Origin: Calonectria ilicicola
Taxonomy: Eukaryota; Ascomycota; Sordariomycetes; Hypocreales; Nectriaceae
DNA: 64,000 bases
Direction of reading: 5' to 3'
NCBI GenBank assembly: GCA_020809705.1
Contig: CP085830.1
Coordinates: forward strand, 1,860,001 to 1,924,000
A model generated the notes under the pieces. The model was not told the DNA's origin. It saw nothing but the letters and a program-made list of their open reading frames with translations, and ran no database searches. Every line of letters starts with the position of its first letter. Position 1 is the stretch's first letter. The position numbers and the translations under genes are program-made. This document shows positions 38,590 through 52,386 of the stretch, in pieces.

Positions 38590-40938
38590 TATTTAAAATT
38601 TAATTAATTTTAATATAAATTATTAATTAAAATATTTATAAGTATAATAATAAATTAAGAATTTAGTAGTTTAATATTAGATAAGGTAATTTAATAATAG
38701 CTAGTATAGTTTATATAATAAGGATTAAGTGTAATTTTAATTTTAATTTAGAAGTAGATTATATAATTAAGAGTTTAATAAAATAATATAATAAAAAGAT
38801 TAATATTATTATAAGAATACCCTAAGGAGAGTCTAAGGGCTTTAATTAAGGTAGAGTTATTAGGTTTAATTGGGCTAGATATTAATATTTTTTGATAGTT
38901 CTTTTTAAAGTAGAAGTTATTTTTAAATTTATTAAAGTTTTTAGGTAATTATTATAAATATTTAATATAATTATAATAAATAAAAGATAAATTAGAGTTA
39001 AATATTTATTTTTATATATTAAATTAAGAGTTTTAATATTTAATTAATTTATATTTAATAATAAGATTTTAAAAGATAATAATTATTTTTTATATTATTA
39101 AAAGATTTAAAGATTATTATAATTTTATAGATTTTATATATTATTTAGATTATATATATAAAAATATTAATTTATAAGTATATATAATAATATCTTTATA
39201 AATCCTTTAATAAAATAAAAATATCTTTTTTATAAGTTTTTTATTTAAATTTAAGTAAATTATAGTAAATATAAAAGGCTTTTAGTAGATTAATTAAGTT
39301 AAGATTATTTTTTTAAAAAATATATTAAATTTATAATTATAATATAATTTAATTATAATAGATCTATTATATAATTATATAGGCTAATTAACTTAAGTAT
39401 AAGATATAACTTAGAAATTAAAGAAATTTAAGAAACTAAGGAAAAAGAAACCTATTATTAGCTAAAGGTAAGATTATATTTTTTAAGTCTTTAAAGTAAT
39501 TAAGGATTATAAAGGTAATATATTAATAATAAGTAAAATAATTATTAAAAAACTAACTTTTTATAAGTAGTTTATTAGTAATTAAGATTAAGATATATAA
39601 TATTATTTTAATTATAAAAGTCTTAATTATTTAAAGATCTTTTATTTAATTTACTAATTAATAGTTTAATAATTTTATATAAAAAAAACTAAATAAATTA
39701 ATAATATTAATTTTATAAAGTTAAATTTATTTATTAGTAAAAATAAAGACTTAAAAAATAAAAAACTTTAATATAAAATTAAATATTAAAGCTATTTAAA
39801 AAAATCTTTAAAAATAAATAAAATAAAAATCTATAATAATTAATAGATTAACTTTAATTAAAATAAAAATTAATAATTAATTTATTTAAGCTCTTATTAA
39901 TATAGATTATAATACTTTTACTTTTATAAATAAAGATCTAGCTAACTAGCTAGCCCTTCTATATATTAAGAAGAAGCTATAATAGCTTAATAACTTTATT
40001 AAATTTAAAAAAAGAACTTATATTTTTAAAATTATAATATTAATTCTTAAGGTAGAAGGTTATAAGTAGAGGCTATATACCTATATTATAAAAGGCCTAG
40101 AAGAGGATTTATTTCTAGATAAGCCTTAGTTAAAGGTAAATAAGATTATTTATAATATAATAAAAAAATATATTACTTATAAAGTAATTGGAATTAAGCT
40201 ATAATTTATTAATAAAAAAGAAATCCTAAAGGTTTATTAGATATAAATAATTTATTATATTATAATTATAATCTTTATAGTTAAATATTATTATTTATAT
40301 AGGATATATGATTTAGTAGTATTATTAATATAATCTATTAGTTTAAAAGATATTAAAGAAGCTTTTTAATAGAAGATTAAGGAAGATTTAAAGAAATAGA
40401 TTTTAATTATATTATTTAATAAATTTAAAGAATTATTTTTAATAATAAAAGTAATTAAATTATTATTATATTAATTAAATATTAATTATAAAATTAATTT
40501 ATAATAAAATAAGTTTAAGGATAAATTATTATTTTTTTAAAGATCTTTATATAATATATTTAAAAAAAATTATTAATTTTTAAAAAGATTTTTAAAAATT
40601 TATTAAATAAAAGATTTATTTAAATTAATAACTTAGCTACTAATACTTTAGTATTATTTATTAGGAAGCTTAGAGGAGGATTATACTTTTATTATAATTA
40701 TTATATATTTAATACTATTATATAGTAGGATTAATATTCTTTTCCTTTAATTATAAAGATATTATAAAATCTATTTAAAGCTAAGTAATTTACTAAGCTA
40801 GATATAATTACTACCTTCCATAAGGTCCAAATAGCTAAAGGGCATAAGGCTAAGACTACCTTCTAGACCTAGTTTAGGTTATATAAGTGGCTAGTATGCC
40901 TATTTAGTCTAAGTAGTATATTTATTATATTTTAAAAG

Positions 40939-41354
40939 TGTTAGAGGTTATAATACAGTGGAAGGTAAAAAAGGATAAGCTTAAAATTAAACTTATTAAA
41001 TAAGTATATATTATATTATTATTTTATTTTAAAGGGGCTATATATTATATATATAGATGAATATTTCCTTTATTAATTAGTAATTTTAATATTTTAATTT
41101 CTAAATAATTATATTATAAATCAATAATTTATAAGTTTTTATATTATAAATTAATGGATTTATAATTATTTATTATAAATTAAAATATTTAATTTTTCTA
41201 TATAGTATATATAGTATTATTAATACTATATTAGCTTATAATAATAAGAAAAAATTTAGCTATTTAATAGTTTAACTTTTATCTTTAAAAGTTTAATATT
41301 TAGAGAGTTATTTTAGCTTATTATATTTATTATTTTATAAGTTTTTATTTAACA
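40939..41354 (-). mobile_element. Solo LTR D-2 (416 bp) inserted in the reverse transcriptase of element III
   Basis: It starts TGTTAGAGGTTATAATAC and ends TTTAACA, with AAAAG at both sides (40,934-40,938 and 41,355-41,359). It is the reverse complement of D-1. Removing it and one AAAAG rejoins the plus-strand reverse-transcriptase frame, whose N-terminal side ends at 40,938 and which continues at 41,360. Confidence 0.85.
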
Positions 41355-43950
41355 AAAAGTATATAAATAAAGTATTATAAAACTTTTTAAATGATTTTAC
41401 TATAGCCTATTTAGATAATATATTAATTTATTTTAATAACTTAAAGAAAGATTATTTAGTAAAGGTATAGAAGGTACTCTATACCTTAGCTATTACTAAA
41501 CTATATCTAGATTTAAAAAAGTATAAATTTATAATTTAAAAGATAAAATATTTAGAATTTATTATATAAGCTAGAAAAAATATTTTATAATTTAAAGAAA
41601 TAATAAGTAATTTATAAATAAAAAATACCTTAAATAATAAAAGATATATAAAGTTTTCTAGGCTTTATAAATTACTTATTATTTCTTTATATTAAATTTT
41701 ATAAAAATATTAATCTTTTTAATAATATTAATTTAAAAAAAATTATCTTTAAATAAAGATTTAGTAAGAAAATAGCTTTTTAGGAACTTAAATATAGATT
41801 TTATAAAGCTCTTATTTTATAATAGTAAGATCTAGATAGATTAATATTTCTTAAAGCTAATTATTTAAGTAATATATTAAAAGGAGTTCTAGCTTAAGAA
41901 AATAAATAAGACTACTATTAGCTAATTATCTTTTACTTATAATAATTAAGTTTAATAGAATATAATTATTTAATTTATAATAAAAAGATATTAATAATTA
42001 TATATTACTTAAATATTTAAAAAGTAAAATTATATAATTATAATTTATTTATTATTATTATAAATTATAAAAATCTAATATACTTTATAAAATATTAATA
42101 TTTTATAAAATAATAAAATTATTAAATAAAATAATTATTAAAATATAATTTCTAGCTTAAATATTAATCTAATAATAAGATAATAATACTAAATATATTA
42201 AATTATAAAGAGTAAGATATACTTAAAGGGATTAAAGATTTTAAAGAGTAAGACTATTATTTATAATTAATTCCTTAATTAATTATTCTATAAAATAAAG
42301 TAATTATATTAAAATAAGTTATTTTTTAAATAATTTAAATAAAGATATTATAAATAATAGTTTTTTTTAATTATTTAAAGTTATAAAATTTATAAAATTA
42401 AATTATTATTATAAATAAGATTTATATAAATATATATATTATAATATAATAATAAAAGTAAAATTTATTATTTAAATTAAATTTAAAAATTTAGATTTTA
42501 AAATATATTTTAAATATTAAAGATTAATTAATTTTTTAAAATTAATTATAAGTATTTAATAATAAGATTAATATAAAAATATTATATATTTATATTATAT
42601 AAATAAAGTATAATATTATTATTAAAGATTATTTAAGTTATAATAATATAATAATCTTAATATTAAAATAATTCTTTTAATTAGAATTATTATAGCTAAT
42701 TTACTAGTTTATTATTAATTATTAAATTTATAAAAAAGTTATATTTAATAATAATTAAAGAAAGGGTTATTAAAGCTTTTATTAGTTTTAGAATAATTAT
42801 AGAGTAATCTAGTTATAGATTTTATAATAAATCTTCCTTTAATAAATAAGGATAAATCTTAATATTTATAAATAATAATTAATTAATTTATATAAGCTAT
42901 TATATTTAAGATTATATTTATAATAAAAGTAAAAGCTTATATAGAATAATTCCTTAACTATTATTATAAATTATATAAAATATTCTAATTTATTATTAAT
43001 AATTAAGAGAGTAATTAGACTAATAGGTTTTAATAAGCCTTCTATAAACTAGCTAGTATTATATAGTAGTTTAATATAGTATACTACCTATAAACTAATA
43101 GGGAGTTAAAATAAATAAATTAGAAAATCTAAGTATATTTATAAATATATATTTACTATTTATAGAAAGATTAAGGTTATTATTTTTTAATAATATAATT
43201 AATATTAAATAATTATAAGAACTTAGTTATAAAGATAAATCCTTTCTTTTTAAAATATAGATATTATATAAAGCTTTTTAAGATTTAGGAGATTATTATA
43301 AAGTTATTATTAAGTAATAATAAAGCTTAGGCTAGGAATTTATTATAAAAGATTTAAGATATTATAAAATTTATATAGATTATAATAATTATAATATAAT
43401 AATATTATAAATAAATAATAAATAAAAAGTAAATATTAATAAAGAGATTTAAAATTAAAAATAAAATTTAAATTAATCTAATTAATTATAAGTTCTTTAG
43501 GTCTTATAAGAAGCTAGATTAGCTATATTAATAATATATTATAATAAAAATAATAAATATATATATAATAAAGATTAATATATTTAAGATAATATATTTA
43601 TAATTTTATATTAATCTTTTAAAAAAAATATAATAAGATCTTTTACTAAAATAATAATAAAATAACTTCTAATCCTTATTAATTTAAATAAATAATAAAA
43701 ATAAATAAATAATTAAAAAAATCTTATATATTAAATAAAAGTAATAAAAATAAAATAAAATTTAAAAAACTCTTATTTAATAATATAACTATAAAGAACT
43801 TACTTAATAATTAATAAAATTCTTAATAAAACTAAAAGCCTTAAATATATATAAAATTACTTATAAGCTAATTATAAAATTAAATAACCTAATAAATAAG
43901 TATATAACACTAAAATAATAAAATCATCACTTAAAAGAAAAAAGGAATAA

Positions 43951-44162
43951 TATTATAGGCTAAAGCCTAGCAGAAGATTACAGCTATACTATATCTATCT
44001 AGATTAAGCTTTATAACTATATTAGTAGTAAGAGTATATTAAGGTATATATAATTAGAAGAATATATTCTTCTGATTGTCTTCTTCTCCTTCCTCTTTAG
44101 CTTTAGATAGATTAATATAGAGCACCTTTCAGGTTGAATAAACCTAGGACTAGCCCTTTATA
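43951..44162 (+). repeat. Right LTR of element III
   Basis: This 212-bp LTR starts TATTATAGGCTAAAGCC, the mutated form of the left copy. In its second half it is the better-preserved copy (CACCTTTCAGGTTGAATAAA). Confidence 0.88.
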
Positions 44163-44167
44163 ATTAA

Positions 44168-47100
44168 AAATAATAATAAAAATAAGACTTTTATAAAACT
44201 AACTAAACCTTTTATTAAAAATTAATTAATAAACCTAATAAAAATTAAAATAATTAAAAACTAAAATAAAAGACCTAAAAAATATCCACTATAAGCCTAA
44301 TTTCTTATAAATTTATATTACTTAAAACTAAATAAATAACAATTATAAATAAAAAAACTAAAAAATAAACTAAATTAAACACTTATATTAAACTTATATA
44401 ATATCTAGATTATTAAAGTAAATAATTTTATATAATTTTATAAATAAAAAAAAATAAAAAAATTATCATCTATTTATTAAAATTATAATAATTAATTTAA
44501 AAAAATTAAATAAATATTTAATAAACTTTTATAAGGCTTACTAAAGGTTTTATAATTATAAAAGAAATCCTTTTAATAGATTATAATAAATAATTATATA
44601 ATAAAAGAAGTATATAAAATCTTTAACTTATACTTCTATAATTTCTTATAAATAAACCTAAAAAAGATTATAAAATCCAAAACATTATATTAAAAATTAT
44701 TTAAATTAATATAAATAAGTTCCTTAATATTAAAATAGATTTTATAATTAAAAAAATTAAAAAAGATTATTATAAAAGTTCTATTATCTTTTAAAGTATT
44801 TTTTAAAATAAAATATAAATACCCTTCTATTATATAAACCTTAGAACTATAAAATTAAACTTATCTTTAAAAAAAGATATTATATTAAAAGAACTAATTA
44901 CTTTTATTAAATAAACTTAAATATATTAAAAAATAAATGAATAAAGTACTTATAAAAGGCTTTATTAAAGAATTATTATTATTTATTATTATATCATTAC
45001 TTTTAATAATTAAACTAAATAATAAGATATATATTTACTAAGATTACCAAGAACTTAATATAATTACTATTAAAAATAAATATCTATTATCTCTAATTTA
45101 TAAAATACTTAACTTTATTTATAATATAAGATTTTATATTAAATTTAATATTATTATTATATTTAATTAAATTTAAATTATAAAAGAATATAAATAAATA
45201 ATAATATTTATTATTTAATTTAATCTTTATAAAATATTAATAATATTATTTAATTTATATAATATATTAATAATATTTTAAAATTATATTAATTATATTC
45301 TTTATAATATATTTATTTATAATAAAATAAAAGCTAAATATATAAAATATATATATAGAATAATTAAAAGATTAAAAGAAATAGGCTTATAAATTAATAT
45401 TAAGAAATCTAAGTTTTATATAATAAAAATAAAATACCTTAACCTTATTATATCTACTAATAACCTCACTATAAACCTAAAAAAGATTAAAATTATTATT
45501 AATTAATAAATACTTTTATTAATTAAGTAATTATAATAATTTTTTAAATTTATAAATTTTTATTAAAGATTTATTTAAAACTATTTTTTAATTATTAAAT
45601 TAATAATATAATTATTAAAAAAAAACTAATATTTAAATAAAATATTTTAAATAATTAAAAAAGAATTTATATAAGTATTTATACTTATTTACTATAATTA
45701 TAGAAAATATATAATAATAAAAATAAATATATTAAATTAGATATTAAAAGGTATATTATTATAATATAATAAAAATAAAAGGCTTTACCCTATTATATTC
45801 TTCTTTTTAAAATATAATATAATAAAATATAATTATAAAATTTATAATAAAGAACTTCTAATTATTATTAAAATATTAAAAAAATAATAACTAAAACTAA
45901 TAAGCTTATTAATAACTTTTAAGATTATTATAAATTATAAGAACCTTTAAATCTTTATAATAATAAAACAACTTAATTAAAAATAAATTAAATAATTTAA
46001 ATTTCTAATATAATTTAATTTCTAAATAATATATTAATTAAAAAAAAGATATTACTTTTAAATACCCTTAAGTAACTCCTAAAAATAAAATCTATAAATA
46101 ATAATAATAAATATATTTAAAATTAAAAATATAGAATCCTCCTTTAAAAAAAATTAAACCTTATAATAATAAAAGAACTACTTAAATAAATAAAAAATAA
46201 TAATAATAAAGAATACCTTATATCTATAATAATTAATATTAACTAAATTATTTTAATTAATTTTATATATAAAAAATATAATTATAATAAATTAATAATA
46301 AAAATAATAAAAATAATAAAAATATTATAAAATTAAATAATATAAAAATAATTTAAATAATTATAAAATAAATTAAAATATAATAAAGTAAAATATAAAA
46401 TTATTAAATATATTATTTTCAGGGTTATGATTTAGTTAACTAAAACTAAAAAGAAAAAACTACAACTAAACTACAAACTACAAGCTATAGTTTTTAGTTA
46501 ACTAAAACTACAATGTAGTTAGTTAATTAGCTAACTAAGACTATAATATAGCTTTTAATTAATAAAAACTACAATTAATTTAATTAACTAAAACTAAAAA
46601 TTAAAAGTATAAAATTAAATTATAATTCTAATTTTATTTTTATATTAAATATTTTAATATATTAATTTTAATATCTTTTTAAATTATTTTATTATAATTA
46701 AATTATAAATATATTAATAATAAAAACGAGGATTTATTATTAAATTATAAATTAAAAATAAAACTATAATTTAACTACAAACTAAAAAAGAAAACTACAA
46801 CTAAACTACAAACTAAAATCACAACCCTGATTGTTTTATATATAAGTAAATATATTTATAAATTATATTATTAAATTATAAAAATATATTTAAAATAATA
46901 AAGTTTATTAATATACTTTAATAATAATAAATAAATTAATAAAAATATAATATTTAATATTTATTTTTATATTAAATATAAAGGAATTAGTAGAATATTT
47001 TATTTAAAATATCTATAAATTATATAATATATTTAACTTTATTATATTAAATAAAAAATTAATATTTATTTTTATATTCTAAAAATAACTTAATAAATAA

Positions 47101-47330
47101 TTAAAAATTAAACTATATATTAATTTAACCTTTTACTTAAAAATAAATAATTAAATAGAAATTATTAATATTATAATAAATAAATACCTTTATATATTTA
47201 TTAATTTTATTTAAAATAATTAAATTAATTAACTTCTTTTAATTAAATTTATTATAAATAATTAAATAAATAACATAATAAGAATATTATTTTTTTTATT
47301 AATTATAAATTTAATTTATAAATTAAAATA
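44168..47330 (+). mobile_element. Element IV: LTR-less Ty3/Gypsy pol remnant, split by a hAT MITE
   Basis: Plus-strand reverse-transcriptase traces lie at about 44,990-45,480, including TIKNKYLLSLIYKIL, the counterpart of the NRYPLPLI region. RNase H-like sequence should follow. Integrase traces at about 46,900-47,230 include degraded forms of the STAFHPQTDGQTER and NKYLRIFVN regions. The MITE at 46,420 separates the two halves. No LTR is found on either side: the left end abuts element III's target duplication and the right end fades near 47,330. Confidence 0.75.
46420..46829. mobile_element. hAT-type MITE (410 bp) with 8-bp target duplication
   Basis: The ends are inverted: CAGGGTTATGATTTAGTT on the left and, read from the right on the minus strand, CAGGGTTGTGATTTTAGTT. 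CAGGG ends are typical of hAT transposons. ATTATTTT (46,412-46,419) precedes it and ATTGTTTT (46,830-46,837) follows it: 8 bp with one A/G difference. The interior has repeated TAGTT and ACTACAAACTA motifs and no ORF, so it must have been moved by another element's transposase. Confidence 0.88.
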
Positions 47331-47536
47331 AAACTACCTACCTCCTACCTACTAAATCTAATAAAATAAATAAGACAGAAGTATATTAAAGTAAATATTA
47401 TAATAATATAATTTAAAAGGATTTTAATATAATTTTAAGTATTAATAAGGTAATTAAGAATAATATAAAAATAATATAAATACTTATTATATAAAAATAT
47501 TTAAATTTAAAGAAAATAATCTAATAATAATTTTTA

Positions 47537-48195
47537 TTTTAATAAATTATAAGCTCTAACTTGAAAAAAGCTTTAAAATTATAATAATAATAAATATAAT
47601 TAAATTTAATTATATAATTTATTTAATTAAAATATAATTAATTTTATAATAAGATTATTTTTATAAAAACTTAAATAATTATATTTAAAATAACTTTCTT
47701 TATTAAAATTTATAATTTTAATATATATTTTTTATTATTTTTAATATAATATTATTTAAATATTATATTTTTTTATAATTAAAATTATTTATTTATTAAA
47801 AAATATATTAATAATATTTTTTATAAATAATTATTTTTTATATTATATATTAAATATTAATTAAAATTTATTAAAAATAAATTAAATATAAATTTTAAAA
47901 TTAATTTTTATAATTTATTAAAAAATAAAGTTTATTATATATAAATTTTAAATATTTTAGATTTTTATTAATAATTTTAATATAAATAATTAAAAATTTA
48001 TTTAAAAAAAGTATTAAATTTTAAAAAAAATAATATAAAAATTAAATAAATAAAATTTAAAAAAAATAAGATTTATTTATAAAGATTAAAAAGAATTATG
48101 TTAAAATTAAAAAAAAAAAAGAGTTAAATAGTATTTGTTTAAATAATTAAAAGTGCTTTTTTTTATTTAATATTTAATAAAAATATAATTATTAA
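47537..48195 (-). mobile_element. Family B copy, inverted
   Basis: This is the reverse complement of a Family B element, from TTTTAATAAATTATAAGCTC at the left to AAAATATAATTATTAA at the right, with TAGTATTTG near its end as a degraded TACTATCTAGC. I could not define a target duplication. Confidence 0.7.
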
Positions 48196-48435
48196 ATAAT
48201 TAATAATATAATTATAATTTTAAATAATTTAAATTAATTAAAATATTTAATATTAAAATTAAAAATATATTTAAAAGTTTTAAAAAAATTTAAAATTATT
48301 TTTTATTTATTAAAGATTTATATATATTTAAATAATATATTAATTATTAAAATAATAAATAAAAAAAATTATTTAAATTATTCTAATATATATTTTTAAA
48401 ATATTAAAAATTGATAAAAATATATAAATAAATAA

Positions 48436-49046
48436 TTTTAATAAATTATAAGCTCTAATTTAAAAAAACTTTAAAATTATAATAATAATAATTATAATTA
48501 AATTTAATTATATAATTTATTTAATTAAAATATAATTAATTTTATTATAAAATTATTTTTATAAAAACTTAAATAATTATATTTAAAATAATTTCTTTTA
48601 TTAAAACTATAAATCCTAATATATATTCTTTATTACCTTTAATATCACATTATTTAAATATTATATTATTTATAATTAAACCTCCCCATCTACTAAAAAA
48701 TATACTAATAATACTCTTTATAAATAATTACTACTTAGTTAATATATATCTTTCCAAACAAAGCTTAATAAAAATAGATTTCTCTAATATATAAAGATCT
48801 ACATAGAGAAAATATAAGCTTTATAAAAGATATCTATAACCACCAATATAATAATTAAATATAAAAAATCCTAAATAAAGTAACTTTCATTTATAACATT
48901 TAGAAGTAAAGAAGAAAGTTAATAAATAAAAGAAAGTAATAAATCTACATAACAAGATTAAGGAAAAAGGAGGGCCAGATAGTACCTATCTAAGTAATTA
49001 AAAATACTTTTTTTTATTTAATATTTAATAAAAATATAATTATTAA
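48436..49046 (-). mobile_element. Family B copy, inverted, with 9-bp duplication
   Basis: This 611-bp copy has AATAAATAA at 48,427-48,435 and 49,047-49,055. Its well-kept end contains GGAAAAAGGAGGGCCAGATAG (minus strand: CTATCTGGCCCTCC). A 9-bp duplication also fits the copies at 22,533 and 27,480. Confidence 0.7.
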
Positions 49047-49301
49047 AATAAATAATAATAAATATAAAAGATATAGTATTTAAATAATATTATATTAATA
49101 GTAATAAAGAATATATATTAAGATTTATAATTTTAGTAAAAGAAACTATTTTAAGTATAATAATTATTTAAATTTTTATAAAAATAATCTTATTATAAAG
49201 TTAATTATATTTTAGTTAAGTAAATTATACAATTAAATTTAATTATATTTATTATTATTATAATTTTAAAAAAAATTTAAATTAAAGTTTATAATATATT
49301 A
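49047..49301 (+). repeat. Family B 3' fragment
   Basis: This is the forward-oriented 3' third of Family B (TATAGTATTTAAATAATATT onward to TTTATAATATATTAAAAA), sitting back to back with the inverted copy to its left and used as target by element II. Confidence 0.6.
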
Positions 49302-49306
49302 AAAAT

Positions 49307-49492
49307 TATTAAATTTAAAGAGAGGGTAGGTTTAGTACTAGTACCAGGTCTCTAGGGTATATGTAAATCTTACTTATTTTTCATTTATCTAGGCTAGCCT
49401 ATGGTGTTTATATGTGTATATATATAGGTCACTTAACCTATAAAGCTACTATTTAAAGTAGCTAAGTTTAGAATTATAAACTAATTTTAATA
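49307..49492. repeat. Left LTR of element II
   Basis: It starts TATTAAATTTAAAG and ends AATTTTAATA. It keeps TAGTACTAGTACCAGGTCTC and the TATGGTGTTTATATGTG segment shared with the right copy. Confidence 0.8.
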
Positions 49493-52239
49493 CTAGGAAC
49501 TTTCTTTTTATTAATAAAAAATATATTAAATATAAAATAAGAAAATATATATAATTAATAAAATTAATAAATAAAATAATAATATAAAAATTAATATATT
49601 TATATTTAAGTAAATAATATTTATAATTTTTTATTATTATATTTAATTTAATTTTTAATATAAATTATTATTTTATTTAAATTAATAAATTATTTTAATA
49701 TTTTATTTAAGAATATTTTTATCATAAGATTATTATTATTATTAATTTATTATATTTTATATATTTTATATTTTTTATATAATTATTATAAAATTATAAT
49801 ATTAATTATAAGATTTTTTTTAATTTAATAAGATATTTATAAAATAAAAGTAAGTTTATATAAATAATTATTAAGATTTATAAAAGATATAATTAATTTA
49901 TAATTAATTAAAATATAATATTATAAGTATAAATAATATTTACTTTTTAAATTATATTATATAATTTAAATATTAAAATACTTTAGGTTATTTATTAATT
50001 TTTTATAAAATTATATATAATAATATTTCTTTTTATTATAAATTTTATATTCTTTATTTTTTTATTATTAATTATAATTATATATTTAATTTAAAAGTTT
50101 AAATTTAAATTATTAATAAATAATTTATTAATAGATATAAAAAGTTTTATTATATTTAAATTAATTAAAATATATTTTAATTTTTAATTTTAATTATTAA
50201 TTTATTATTATAATTATTAATTTATTATTATAATTATTTATTTAATTATTTAAAGTTTTTATTAAATAATTTTTAATATTATATTATAATTAATAAATTA
50301 AATAATATTTTTAGTTAATAGATTATTATAATATATACTTTTTAAACTTATTACTTAATATATTCTTACCTAATAGTTTCTAATTTTAAGTTAATAAGCT
50401 TGAGCTTTTTTATTTATTTTTTCTAATTAGTTAAAATATTTATTAGTATTATAGGTTAATTTATAATTATTAAATAAAAGAGATTATTTTTATATTAAGG
50501 TTTATTTTAATTTAATTATAAACTTTACTTTCTTTAGTTTATTTTTCTTTAAATTAAAAAATTATTAATTATTAAAGCTAAGTATATTATTAATTTATAT
50601 TTCTATAATATTAAAGAATTCTATTATTTTTATAATAAATAAATATAAATTATAAATTAATATAATTATTTAAAGATTATTATAATAATAATTAAAATAT
50701 ATTACTTACTAATATATTCTAACTTCTATAATATTATAAAGTAATTTAATAATTCTTATAATTATATCTTTAAAAAAGTAGCCTTTTATTTACTTAAAAA
50801 AGTATATAAGTATAGTTTTATTTAATTTTATATTTAATTATATATATACTTATATAATATCTTTTAATTATAGAAAAATACTTATTTTTATTAATAATAA
50901 TATAATTATAATAATTAATTATTAATTATTATATTAAATTATTAATATTTATATTAAGATTTATTATTTATTATTATTATTATATTTTTAAATAATTAAT
51001 CTTAACTTTTTATATAATAATATAGTTCTTTTATCTTTAATCTTATATATTAATTATATACTAAATATTTACTTATTTTTATATTTAATTATATTATGTA
51101 TTTTAAATAAGAAAGTATTATAACTTATTAATATATATAATATTAAATTTATTATAAATAATAGTTTTATTAATTTTTTTATTTATATAAAATACTTAGT
51201 TAATTAGTTAAGGTTTTTATAATCTTCTATAATCTTATTTAACTAAGGTTATCTTAATATTAGCTATAAATAGTTATAAATTTTTATATAATCTTTTATA
51301 ATCTTATTTAACTAATATTATTATAATCTCAATTTAAAGTAAATATAGGATTAGCTCTCTATCTTTATTACTACTATTATTATTAATTCTAATCTTATAA
51401 AGCTTTTTTTTATATTATTATAATAAAATAATTTAATTATAATTACTTTAAAATTTATTAATTTATATAATATATTAAATATATATATCTCTTTATTTAT
51501 AATAATTAATCTAAAAAAGCCTTACTAATCTTTCTTTTTTATTATATATATACTTTTAATTATAATAATAATTTATAAATTAATATTATATTAAATCTAT
51601 TATATATAATAAATATATTATTAATTTATTATTTTATTAATATCTTATATACTTGATTAATTACCTTATATATAACTTTAATATATTATATTATAATAAA
51701 TATAAATAAAAAATTATTTATTATTTAAAAGTAAACTTTAAATATAAAAAGTATTAATATAAATCTATTTAAACTAATAAAATCATTAATAATTTTAATT
51801 ACTATCTATAGTTTTTATTAATCTATAATTATATTTAGTTTTTTAAAAATTATTATAATTTATTATAAAAAAATTATCTTTTAATATCAATATATTATAA
51901 TTTAAATTTAAAATATATTTAATATTTAATTTATAATTATTAAAATTAATATTTAAAATATAATTATTTTAATAATAATTATAAAAAAATAAAATTAATA
52001 AAAGTTAATATATAATTAAATTATATTTATTTTATATTATTTTAATATACTTTTTATATATTTTAATATTATTTTTAAAAGGCTTTTTTATATATTATAA
52101 AAAGAAATATAAAAAAACCTATTTTAATATTTTAATATTATATTTTAATATATATTTTAAATATTATTATATCTTATATATATAACTTTATTTATATTTT
52201 AATTATATATTTTATTATAATTTTTCTTATAAGCTTTTA

Positions 52240-52386
52240 TAAAATTAGTTAGTTAGTAATTAGTTAATAACTAACTAAAAAAATTAACTAATTACTAACT
52301 AATTACTAAAATAAATTAGTAATTACTAACTAATTACTAAACAAATTAGTTAGTAAATTAACTAACTAACTAAAATCACAACCCTG
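52240..52386. mobile_element. Right terminus of a second hAT-type element
   Basis: Read on the minus strand from 52,386 it begins CAGGGTTGTGATTTTAGTT, identical over 19 bases to the right end of the MITE at 46,829. Behind it is an array of TTAGTTAG and TAATTAGTTAG units, like the subterminal repeats of hAT elements. The opposite terminus was not found. It may have been mutated beyond recognition or lost. Confidence 0.7.

Larger units (their letters stand above)
38380..44162 (+). mobile_element. Element III: degraded Ty3/Gypsy retrotransposon with target duplication
   Basis: LTRs of 210 and 212 bp enclose the element, and ATTAA lies at 38,375-38,379 and 44,163-44,167. A polypurine tract AAAAGAAAAAAGGAATAA directly precedes the right LTR, so it reads on the plus strand. 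Coding traces agree. The reverse-transcriptase segment DFTIAYLDNILIYF at about 41,390-41,430 has YLDD changed to YLDN. Integrase traces lie at about 42,780-43,170, with a degraded HPQTDG-like region. The reverse-transcriptase frame is split just upstream of YLDN by the solo LTR at 40,939-41,354. Confidence 0.9.
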
